From assembly GCA_050486105.1 (NCBI GenBank), contig JBJHCR010000002.1, positions 1-64,000 of the forward strand: a stretch of 64,000 bases of DNA, read 5' to 3'. The position numbers were made by a program, and so were the translations under genes. The DNA is from JAEXNA01 sp050486105 (GTDB lineage Bacteria; Vulcanimicrobiota; Xenobia; Xenobiales; JADMJV01). This document shows positions 49,998 through 57,150 of the stretch, one piece after another. The notes under the pieces are model-generated. The model was not told where the DNA came from, did not search any database, and saw nothing but the letters and a program-made list of their open reading frames with translations. Within the stretch, counting starts at the first letter, position 1. The number at the start of each line of letters is the position of its first letter.

Positions 49998-51197
49998 ATG
50001 GAGGCTCGATTTCAACCCACCTGGGCTTGGTACAGCTACCGCGTTGCAGCTCAGATTTCAGCCTGGATCCTGTCAGCATCCGCTGTTCCTGAGAGGATCT
50101 TGGCACACCGCAGCCTGGGAACCGGTGAGATAACTTTCGCGCGCAGTGACACCGACCTCATCGTGGTGCTTCCTCGGGGGAATTGCTCGGGAGAGGCCCT
50201 GCTCAAGCTCTATGGAGCCTTGACCTGGGCCAGGAGATTCAACCCAACCCTGAGCCATGTGGAGGTCTTTGCTCCCGAAGAGTTGGTGAGATTTGCCAGC
50301 ATCGACACCGTTTGGGCTGCCTTAGAGCAACATTCAGCATGGCCATTGGTTGGACCGGACTTGCCCCTGCCTCCCGTACTCGTGAAGCCAGACGACGGAC
50401 TGCGTCGTTTCATCCTGTGGTGCGAACTCTTACTGGGCGCGGTTCTGGCTCGCAGACGGCCTCGCAATCTTCGTAAGATCGCCCTGGAGTGCTGGAATTT
50501 TTATGCTGTGGCTGAAGGTCTGTTGCCAGGTCCCTTCTCCCGACGTGAAACGATGGCAAGCCACCTCTGTGAGTTGCGTGGTCCACAGCTGGTGGATACC
50601 CTGCACAGACCCCAGGCTTGTGTTGATTTTGTCCTTGGGTTGGCCAACGAACTCCACGCTTCTCGTTTACCAAGCCTGAAAACCCTGAAAGTCCCCTACG
50701 TCTTCGAGTCCTTGGTTGCCCCCCACGGCATGGTCCGGCAGTTCATCGTCTCGCCGAAACCGGAATGGCCGCTTCCAAGGGCGCTTCCTCCGTGGCCCTT
50801 TTTGGTCACCCCGGAACTGCTGGACCTCTACTTGCACTATAAAAACGCCTATTTTGCTTGGAGCCTCCCCCGAGAGTTGCGGGACCTAGGGCTTCAACTT
50901 CCCCAGGTGAGCGATTTTGTGCGCGATGCCCGATATTACCTCTCTCCCCAGTTCCTTCGCTTTCCCGGCTTCACTGATCAACGACCCCTCCACCCGGAAG
51001 ATCGGCTAGACTGCGTCGCTTATGCCTTGCCTTATCTCAACTCAGGTATGCTCCCCCCTCCCAAGGCGGGACTGCCCAGACCCAGGCTCTCAGGCCGGAA
51101 AGCCATCTTGGAGTACTTCGAGCAAGATTACGATCGCGTCCTCGAACAGCAGCACGAACTCGACAGAGCGCTGGAGTGCTTGGACCTCTCCACGTAG
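49998..51197 (+). CDS. Nucleotidyltransferase-like protein, unknown
   Basis: A 399-residue protein. Residues 38-58 read SLGTGEITFARSDTDLIVVL, which matches the G[ST]...SDxDxxV active site of the polymerase-beta-like nucleotidyltransferase fold (Gly41, Ser50, Asp51, Asp53). A third carboxylate would be expected in the next strand, perhaps Glu in SHVEVFAPEE. The remaining 300 residues are helical with many Trp, Leu and Arg and no known match. Such enzymes modify small molecules or proteins by adenylylation. Start ATG at 49998. It lies between a Rieske oxygenase gene and a pseudopilin gene; its link to the region is by position only. Confidence 0.65.
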   Translation: MEARFQPTWAWYSYRVAAQISAWILSASAVPERILAHRSLGTGEITFARSDTDLIVVLPRGNCSGEALLKLYGALTWARRFNPTLSHVEVFAPEELVRFASIDTVWAALEQHSAWPLVGPDLPLPPVLVKPDDGLRRFILWCELLLGAVLARRRPRNLRKIALECWNFYAVAEGLLPGPFSRRETMASHLCELRGPQLVDTLHRPQACVDFVLGLANELHASRLPSLKTLKVPYVFESLVAPHGMVRQFIVSPKPEWPLPRALPPWPFLVTPELLDLYLHYKNAYFAWSLPRELRDLGLQLPQVSDFVRDARYYLSPQFLRFPGFTDQRPLHPEDRLDCVAYALPYLNSGMLPPPKAGLPRPRLSGRKAILEYFEQDYDRVLEQQHELDRALECLDLST

Positions 51198-51214
51198 ATA
51201 AACCCTTCGCCGTC

Positions 51215-51223
51215 TGATATACT
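51215..51223 (+). promoter_or_regulatory. Extended -10 promoter candidate before a pseudopilin gene
   Basis: TGATATACT (TG, n, TATACT) lies 70 nt before the ATG at 51293. It has the same form as the element at 11476-11484 before another pseudopilin gene, 40 kb away. No -35 is seen. Confidence 0.4.
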
Positions 51224-51292
51224 CCTACCAAGAGAAGTTTGATGCGCCAAGGCTCACTAGTCTTAGAGTGCTGAAAACCCAGGGTGAGCGTT

Positions 51293-51709
51293 ATGGGAAG
51301 ACTCAGAAGTCGGCAGTGGGGACACAATCTCCTGGAGATGATCTTGGCGGTTGTCATTTTCTCCACCATTTCAGTATTTCTCTTAGGTATTTGGAACATG
51401 CACTACCAAGCCATGTCCAAATCCCGGGCGGTGCTGGTCGCTACCTACTTGGGAGAACAGGTGATGGAGGAATGCATCGCCGCTCGCTTCGACCTGGTCG
51501 ATACTCTCTATCCTCCCCCACCTGCGGTGCAGGAACTCGAAGTGACCAGTAGGACCCGAGCCGGAGAGCAAACGGTGATCTTCGAAGTGATGGTCTCGAT
51601 CACACCGAACGGAACCAGCGAGAAGTTTGTAGAGGTTGATGTCAGTTGGAATGGTGACACCGGAAGAAACACGGCCTCGTTTCATACCATCATCCATCAG
51701 AACGGCTAA
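51293..51709 (+). CDS. Prepilin-type pseudopilin
   Basis: A pseudopilin of 138 residues. The leader MGRLRSRQWG is short and basic; cleavage after Gly would leave HNLLEMIL, with Glu at position 5 and a hydrophobic helix (AVVIFSTISVFLLGIW). The C-terminal domain is beta-rich with VDVSWNGDTGRNTASFHTI. A GTG at 51284 is an alternative start. The lipoprotein gene follows after 19 nt and they probably form a unit. Like the 11504 gene it would be a minor subunit of a type II or type IV system. Confidence 0.78.
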   Translation: MGRLRSRQWGHNLLEMILAVVIFSTISVFLLGIWNMHYQAMSKSRAVLVATYLGEQVMEECIAARFDLVDTLYPPPPAVQELEVTSRTRAGEQTVIFEVMVSITPNGTSEKFVEVDVSWNGDTGRNTASFHTIIHQNG

Positions 51710-51728
51710 CCCATTGTCTAGGATCTCT

Positions 51729-52790
51729 GTGGGCAGAATCCCGATCTGGTTTTGTGCGCTCTTGCTTTTTGGCTTGGTCGGCTGCCTACCAACGGGAGAG
51801 GGAACAACCACCTTTGAATCAGCCAGGATTCCGATTCTGGGGGTCCACAATTTTGAGAGAGCCATCCAAGCCAACCAGAAAGTGCTTGTTCTTGATAATC
51901 AACCCGGAGAACTGATCTGGTTAACCGGCTTTACTGTCTCCCCGGAATCGTTGACCGAAGGTGACCAATTCTCCAACACTCAAGCACTGCTGGGAGCAAC
52001 CACCATAGGCTTTCAGCGATCTCGGCGACATGCGGAACTCCTTGGAGTTTCCTGGGCGCCCTACACAACCATTTTTGGGGTGGTCGGGGGGCATCACGCG
52101 ACCCAACTGCCCTCAGGTTTCGGCATTCCCATGTTCTCCAACGAGCCACTGCTCCTTCGAGCTTCCGTCATTAATCTCGACCCTTACTTTCCGGCAAGCC
52201 AGATTAAGCTCCAAGGAAACCTCTCCTTCGTCCGTCAGCGCGGTCTCGCCCACAAGATGAAGCCGCTACTCGCTCGCAGGCTTTCCTTGCTCTCGCCCTT
52301 ATCCCCGGCAGCACCCGTCTGGAATGAGCACACTTTTCATGGACCCATTCAGCCATTTCCGAAAGATCCCGAAGTTGAATATCAAGATGTCTTTTTCGAT
52401 CGCTTCGGACAGGCTTTCGGAAAATACCTGCCCGTCTCCAAGGAAGGGGGCACCTTTCGCGGCGATGTCACCAAATTGTTGGCCTTGAAGCCGGATTCTC
52501 AAGTTCATTTCGCGTCGGCCGTGGTTCACCCGGAGGTCGAGCGAATAAGCCTGATTCGCCAATCGGACGAGGTCAGACTCATCGAGCTCAAGGTACTCGG
52601 TCGTTCCTCCGATGGAAACGTCTCCGAAATGGCCACTTTTTCCAGTCCCGAAGGACTTGAACTCCACAAGGATGAGCGCTATTGGTTAGAAATCGAATTT
52701 CCGCCATCTTCAAGCCAAGAAGGAAGACGACTCTTTGCCGACTTGTTCGTCTATCTAGGAGACCCAGATTTTCAACCTCCAACCCGATGA
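51729..52790 (+). CDS. Lipoprotein, unknown
   Basis: A 353-residue predicted lipoprotein. The h-region IPIWFCALLLFGLVGC ends with the lipobox LVGC near residue 18. The mature part has no family I recognise and appears beta-rich. Repeated short blocks such as PNFERAIQANQ-like helices are absent. The frame extends to 51636 through the pseudopilin gene; GTG at 51729 has AGGA 6 nt before it and gives the compact signal peptide, so I choose it. It is 19 nt after the pseudopilin gene and 69 nt before the acyl carrier protein gene. Confidence 0.68.
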   Translation: MGRIPIWFCALLLFGLVGCLPTGEGTTTFESARIPILGVHNFERAIQANQKVLVLDNQPGELIWLTGFTVSPESLTEGDQFSNTQALLGATTIGFQRSRRHAELLGVSWAPYTTIFGVVGGHHATQLPSGFGIPMFSNEPLLLRASVINLDPYFPASQIKLQGNLSFVRQRGLAHKMKPLLARRLSLLSPLSPAAPVWNEHTFHGPIQPFPKDPEVEYQDVFFDRFGQAFGKYLPVSKEGGTFRGDVTKLLALKPDSQVHFASAVVHPEVERISLIRQSDEVRLIELKVLGRSSDGNVSEMATFSSPEGLELHKDERYWLEIEFPPSSSQEGRRLFADLFVYLGDPDFQPPTR

Positions 52791-52859
52791 CAGAGAACTC
52801 ACGGCGTCCTTCGAGAACAGGATTTCCGACGATCCAGTGTAATCCCCCGGGCACACGGT

Positions 52860-53102
52860 ATGAGTGACACAGGAGATAAGACCGAGTTGGCAAACTTTAT
52901 TGCGAGCCAACTTTCAGCCATGCTCGGCCAAGAGGTTTCCCCTGAGGCCAATTTTGCAGCTCTCGGGATGGACTCTTTGGACGCCGTCACCCTCATTGAT
53001 GCCCTGGCCGACCGTCTGGGAGAAGACGAACTTCCGGTAACCTTAGTGGTCGATTTTCCCACCGCCCAGGCCCTAGCGACTCACCTGACGGAGTGCCCGT
53101 AA
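52860..53102 (+). CDS. Acyl carrier protein (DltC-like context)
   Basis: A free-standing acyl carrier protein of 80 residues. The phosphopantetheine attachment is Ser39 in ALGMDSLDAV, and acidic residues follow on helix 2. It is not the FabF-linked ACP of fatty-acid synthesis in position or sequence; its order ACP, MBOAT, SGNH-like protein is the DltC, DltB, DltD order. It could carry an acyl group to the MBOAT protein, loaded by one of the AMP ligases downstream (57151 or 58643). Confidence 0.88.
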   Translation: MSDTGDKTELANFIASQLSAMLGQEVSPEANFAALGMDSLDAVTLIDALADRLGEDELPVTLVVDFPTAQALATHLTECP

Positions 53103-53146
53103 CCAGGAGAGGATCGCTTTGAATAGAGGTCAAACACCCTGAACTG

Positions 53147-54598
53147 GTGCTTTTCAACTCTGCGACCTTTCCTTTCTTTTTGGCCTTGGTCCTGTTGCTG
53201 TATTACGGCACAGGCAGGAGTCTTCGAGCCCAGAACCTGACCTTGCTTCTTCTCAGTTACCTCTTCTACAGCTACTGGGATGTCCGGTTCCTGTCTTTGA
53301 TCCTCTTCTCCACAGCCGTGGATTACTGGGTGGGACTAAAACTCACGGAAACGGAGGATCCAAACTTACGCAAGCCTCTGCTTTGGCTTAGCCTGTCCAC
53401 CAATCTCGGCCTTCTGGGGATTTTTAAGTACTTTGACTTTTTTTTGGACTCCCTCAAAGACCTCGCCCTAGCTCTGGGCTGGACCTACACCTTTCCGCAC
53501 TTGGACCTCATCTTGCCGGTGGGAATCAGCTTCTACACCTTTCAGTCCATGAGCTACACCATCGATGTCTATCGTCGCAAGGTTCAGGCTACTCACGATC
53601 TGGTAGCTTTCGCCTGCTATGTGGCTTTCTTCCCTCAGTTAGTGGCCGGCCCCATAGAGCGAGCCACCCACTTCCTTCCTCAGGTCTTAGCCCCACGAAA
53701 GACCACCTGGCAACAGGTGTCTTCTGGAACTTATTTGATCGTATGGGGCCTGTTCCTGAAAGTGTTCGTAGGAGACAACCTGGCGCCCATTTCCGACCAG
53801 GTTTTTGCCGACCCCACCGTGTGTACGCCGACCGAGGTCGCACTGGGGAACTTGGCCTTTATGTTCCAAGTTTACGCCGACTTCGCCGGATACTCAAAAA
53901 TCGCCCGAGGGGTGGCTCGGCTCATGGGATTCGAGCTCAGTCTGAACTTCAACCTGCCTTATCTTTCGCTGACTCCTATGGACTTTTGGCGGCGCTGGCA
54001 CATCACGCTCTCCCATTGGCTGCGCGACTATCTGTTCATCCCGTTGGGAGGAAGCCGGGGTTCAAAACTGAGGGTGTCGAGAAACATTTTGATCACCATG
54101 GCCTTGGCCGGACTCTGGCACGGGGCCGATTGGACCTTTGTGCTATGGGGTGTCTGCCATGGCTTCCTTCTCATCTTCTACCGATACTTTCCGGGGCTTG
54201 GGCGCAAACCGATGGGAACGGACTCGATGAATCCGGTCATCCGAGGCTCGGCCACGTCCTTCTGGACCTTTGTCTGTTTCGCTCTCGTTTACCTCACCAT
54301 GGCGGTATTTAGGGTCGAGCAAGTCTCGGAGTTGCCTGAGGTCCTGGGGAAGTTGCTCCAGGCGCCAAATCACCTCTTGGGTGGGGGATGGCAAGACCAT
54401 CGACTTCTTCTGGTCAAGGTTGCCTTCTACACCTTACCGGTGGCAGTGGCCGACCTGGCATGCGCTCTGTGTCCGGTAACGCGATGGAGAATGACAGCTC
54501 CCTGGCCTCTGCGAATCGTCTGGTATCTCACTTTGTTCTATGCCATCGTACTGTTTGGAGGGTCTTATGGACAGCAGTTCTTCTACTTCCAATTCTGA
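53147..54598 (+). CDS. MBOAT O-acyltransferase (DltB/AlgI family)
   Basis: A 483-residue multispanning membrane acyltransferase. It has FYTFQSMSYTIDVYR, FFPQLVAGPIERA, DFWRRWHITLSHWLRDYLF, IPLGGSRGS and the catalytic His in ALAGLWHGADWTFVLWG, the family signature. About eleven membrane segments are predicted. Members move an acyl group from a cytoplasmic donor through the membrane to a polymer outside. The start is GTG at 53147, 44 nt after the ACP gene. The next gene overlaps it by 32 nt. Confidence 0.93.
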   Translation: MLFNSATFPFFLALVLLLYYGTGRSLRAQNLTLLLLSYLFYSYWDVRFLSLILFSTAVDYWVGLKLTETEDPNLRKPLLWLSLSTNLGLLGIFKYFDFFLDSLKDLALALGWTYTFPHLDLILPVGISFYTFQSMSYTIDVYRRKVQATHDLVAFACYVAFFPQLVAGPIERATHFLPQVLAPRKTTWQQVSSGTYLIVWGLFLKVFVGDNLAPISDQVFADPTVCTPTEVALGNLAFMFQVYADFAGYSKIARGVARLMGFELSLNFNLPYLSLTPMDFWRRWHITLSHWLRDYLFIPLGGSRGSKLRVSRNILITMALAGLWHGADWTFVLWGVCHGFLLIFYRYFPGLGRKPMGTDSMNPVIRGSATSFWTFVCFALVYLTMAVFRVEQVSELPEVLGKLLQAPNHLLGGGWQDHRLLLVKVAFYTLPVAVADLACALCPVTRWRMTAPWPLRIVWYLTLFYAIVLFGGSYGQQFFYFQF

Positions 54599-55625
54599 TG
54601 TTCCCTTCTGGAGTAAAGAAGGCTTCCCTTGGGCCGGAACTGCTGCGGTCTTGATTATTCTTGCCATAGAATGGGTCTTTTATCACCCCCTCTGGAGCGT
54701 TCGGGCCGGACGTCATCACGCCGACCGAATAGTGGCTGCGAAGGTCCACTATGTCCAGGAAACGCCGCCGGCCGATATGCTGCTGCTGGGTGACAGTTCG
54801 GTCAGCACTGCCCTAGACGCCGCCTATCTGAGCCGACGTTACCCGGGGGTGAATTTTGTCAATCTCGGATTGGTAGGATCTACCTCCATGGCTGGAACCT
54901 ACTTCATGGCGGCTCGCTATCTCGAGAACCACCCCCCACCTAAGGCTGCCTTTATCATGTTCAGCCCACTTACCCTAAACTATGATGTCGGCGAATTGAT
55001 CTGGAACCGTCGCCTAATGCGCTTCTTTCACCGACCTGCCGAAATCTTCGCGTACGCCCCCTTCTGTGGGCTCGATGCAGCCTGCCGAGCCATGCTTCAC
55101 AATCTGCTGCCAAGCAGTGAATGGAGCGATTTCTTCTGGAATTTTCCGAGGGAAGACCTCAAGACCTGGACCGATATCCAGACCTCGTGGACGGAAAATG
55201 GAGAGTTCTACCCACAGTTAGTGGCAACCCGAGGATTCACTCCTGTGACCGAAAACGAGCCCTTTCATCAGCGAGATTTCCGCTTGAGCGTGAGTCCGAT
55301 TAACCAACACTTTCTAGACCAGCTCATCAGGGAACTTCAAGGCCTGGAAGTGGAGGTCTACTTCGCCTTTCCCCCCTTGCCCGAAAGCCGGTACCAGTTG
55401 CTCCAAGCTGACCAACAGGCACTTCGGAGTTGGTCGGACTACCTCGATTCCCTTAAGACTCAAGGAGTGCTAGCATGGCCCATGCCTGCCTGGTTTCCCG
55501 ACAAGGATTTCGGCAGCCTCTACCACTTGAAGGAGAGTGCCACCCCAGCCTTCAATCAGCAGCACGCCGCCGGGATTCAAGACATCGTCGAAGGTTGGAT
55601 GGCCCCGGCTTCCGTTGAGGAATGA
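54567..55625 (+). CDS. Membrane-anchored SGNH-like protein (DltD/AlgJ role)
   Basis: A 352-residue protein with one N-terminal membrane segment (AAVLIILAIEWVFYHPLW) and an extracytoplasmic SGNH-hydrolase-type domain: MLLLGDSSVSTALDA (Ser77 nucleophile candidate), VNLGLVGSTSMAG (Gly/Asn part), and a later FSPLTLNYD. The C-terminal Asp-His pair of the fold would be in NQQHAAG or close by. The frame runs to 54540, but ATG at 54567 has GGAGGG 5 nt before it. Directly downstream of an MBOAT gene with an ACP gene before that, it takes the place of DltD or AlgJ. Confidence 0.85.
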   Translation: MDSSSSTSNSDVPFWSKEGFPWAGTAAVLIILAIEWVFYHPLWSVRAGRHHADRIVAAKVHYVQETPPADMLLLGDSSVSTALDAAYLSRRYPGVNFVNLGLVGSTSMAGTYFMAARYLENHPPPKAAFIMFSPLTLNYDVGELIWNRRLMRFFHRPAEIFAYAPFCGLDAACRAMLHNLLPSSEWSDFFWNFPREDLKTWTDIQTSWTENGEFYPQLVATRGFTPVTENEPFHQRDFRLSVSPINQHFLDQLIRELQGLEVEVYFAFPPLPESRYQLLQADQQALRSWSDYLDSLKTQGVLAWPMPAWFPDKDFGSLYHLKESATPAFNQQHAAGIQDIVEGWMAPASVEE

Positions 55626-56272
55626 TAGAACTCCCAACGGAAGGGACCGCTCTCCAGGCGGTCTTCCAGATACAGCACCCGCACCCCATGAGACCTATTG
55701 GTGGCTGGTTGCCCATCGAGGAAAGGAGGCAGGGTGTAGCCGCGCTGCCGGCAGATCTGCTGCACCTGGTCCAGATTCTCCGAGCTCTTAAGCCCTAAGC
55801 CCAGGTGGGCCCCTAAGCCTTCAGCCACCCAACGGCGGCCGGTGTCAAACTCCACCTCGGGGAAGAAAACCTCTATCCCCCCTCGCCGCCCCGAAGCCAG
55901 AGTGGTCTCCACCTTCATCACCGTTACCCGAACCGGTTGGCCACCCAGGCGCCAACTCAATTCTCTGGCTAGGATTTCACTTTGAAAGTGCTGAGGATTC
56001 TCAAGAAACCCAGCCTCTTGGGCCAAAGCAGCCCAGACCGATGATGCCAAGTTAGAAGGGCCCAGGAAGCCAAAATGTTGGCAACCCGAGAGCTGTCCCA
56101 GAGCCCTCGGAGCAAACTCTTCCCCGACTACCCGATGCAAGACCGTTGGGATGTCGACCGTCTCCAACAGTCGGCGACACCGCTTTAAGACGGCCAAGAT
56201 CTGGGCTTGCTGATTCTCCACAGGGACCGCTAAGGATCGGACAGTTTGGCGAAACTCCCCCGGAAAAGTCAT
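55577..56272 (-). CDS. Unknown, possibly VOC-like
   Basis: A 231-residue protein without signal peptide. The segments LGAHLGLGLKSSENLD, QICRQRGYTLPPFL and VRVLYLEDRLESGPFRWEFY recall a vicinal-oxygen-chelate domain (H, G, then E), but I cannot show paired metal ligands. It is thus unassigned. The frame extends to 56308; ATG at 56272 is 1 nt after the stop of the upstream amidohydrolase gene and is the likely start. Its 3' end overlaps the 3' end of the convergent SGNH gene by 49 nt. It works probably with the amidohydrolase. Confidence 0.62.
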   Translation of the reverse strand: MTFPGEFRQTVRSLAVPVENQQAQILAVLKRCRRLLETVDIPTVLHRVVGEEFAPRALGQLSGCQHFGFLGPSNLASSVWAALAQEAGFLENPQHFQSEILARELSWRLGGQPVRVTVMKVETTLASGRRGGIEVFFPEVEFDTGRRWVAEGLGAHLGLGLKSSENLDQVQQICRQRGYTLPPFLDGQPATNRSHGVRVLYLEDRLESGPFRWEFYHSSTEAGAIQPSTMS

Positions 56273-56273
56273 G

Positions 56274-57104
56274 CTAGTGCTCTTCCCCGAAAAGCACCCG
56301 GGCCGCATTTCGATACAAGTAGGAATCGAGAGATTCTGGAGACAGTTCGAGTTCGGCAGCCTCCTTCATGCAGCGCTCCATGGTGAGAAAAGGATAGTCG
56401 GTGGCGAACATCACCTTGCTCGAACCCCGACCGTTCATAAAGTCTAAGAGCCTGGATGGGAGAGCCTTGGGTGCGTAAGCCGAGGTCATTAAGTGCAGGT
56501 TCGGATGCTTTCCCAGAAGCCGGATCGCCAGCTCCCACCAGGGATCGGCCCCGTGAGCCATGATCACGGTGAGTTCGGGAAAAAATAAGCAGACGTCATC
56601 CAGATGAATGGGATCTTGACAGCGACCGGGAAGAGGTGGCCCAGGCAACCCACAGTTGAGGGAGATCGGCAAGCCGAGTTCCACGCATTTAGCGTAGATG
56701 GGGTAGTAGACCCGATCGTCAGGCGGGAGGTTGAAGAGGCAGGGAATGATCCGGGCTAGGCGGACACCGTGGTCTCGCACCACCCTTTCCAGGGCCCTCA
56801 CCGCTTTCATGCCTTGCCGGGGGTCTACCAAGGCCGAAAGGCCGAATCTTCCGGGGTTGAGCTCGAGAAACTTCAGCACCTTGGCTGAGGGCCGTTCGGC
56901 CCTGATGGTCAATAGGGCCCGTTCAACCGAGGACCGATCCATAGCCTGCAGCACTTCCTCATGGGTGTGCTGGCGAAAGAGTTCCTCCACCGGGCGGCCG
57001 AAGAGCTCGGCAGCCTGCCGCTGCCAATTGGTGGGGGTGGGGGGGAGTTCAACGTTAACCCAGGCATCAATGGCGCGCATACTAGGAATGTTTCCGTAGT
57101 CCAT
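56274..57104 (-). CDS. Amidohydrolase-2-type TIM-barrel protein
   Basis: A 276-residue protein of the Amidohydrolase_2 group (ACMSD, orsellinate- or resorcylate-decarboxylase, lactonase-like). The C-terminal signatures TVIMAHGADPWW (His ligand) and VMFATDYPFLTMER (Asp ligand) are present. The N-terminal HxH pair of the family is replaced: the start reads MRAIDAWVNVELPP, with Trp and Asn where His would be. Thus the metal site is altered. Substrate unknown; decarboxylation or hydrolysis of an aromatic acid would fit the region. The ATG at 57104 is divergent from the AMP-ligase gene at 57151, with 46 nt between them. Confidence 0.8.
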   Translation of the reverse strand: MDYGNIPSMRAIDAWVNVELPPTPTNWQRQAAELFGRPVEELFRQHTHEEVLQAMDRSSVERALLTIRAERPSAKVLKFLELNPGRFGLSALVDPRQGMKAVRALERVVRDHGVRLARIIPCLFNLPPDDRVYYPIYAKCVELGLPISLNCGLPGPPLPGRCQDPIHLDDVCLFFPELTVIMAHGADPWWELAIRLLGKHPNLHLMTSAYAPKALPSRLLDFMNGRGSSKVMFATDYPFLTMERCMKEAAELELSPESLDSYLYRNAARVLFGEEH

Positions 57105-57150
57105 TAAGATATCCCTATGAGGGACGATGTTCTAAGTTGGGAGAGCTAAG

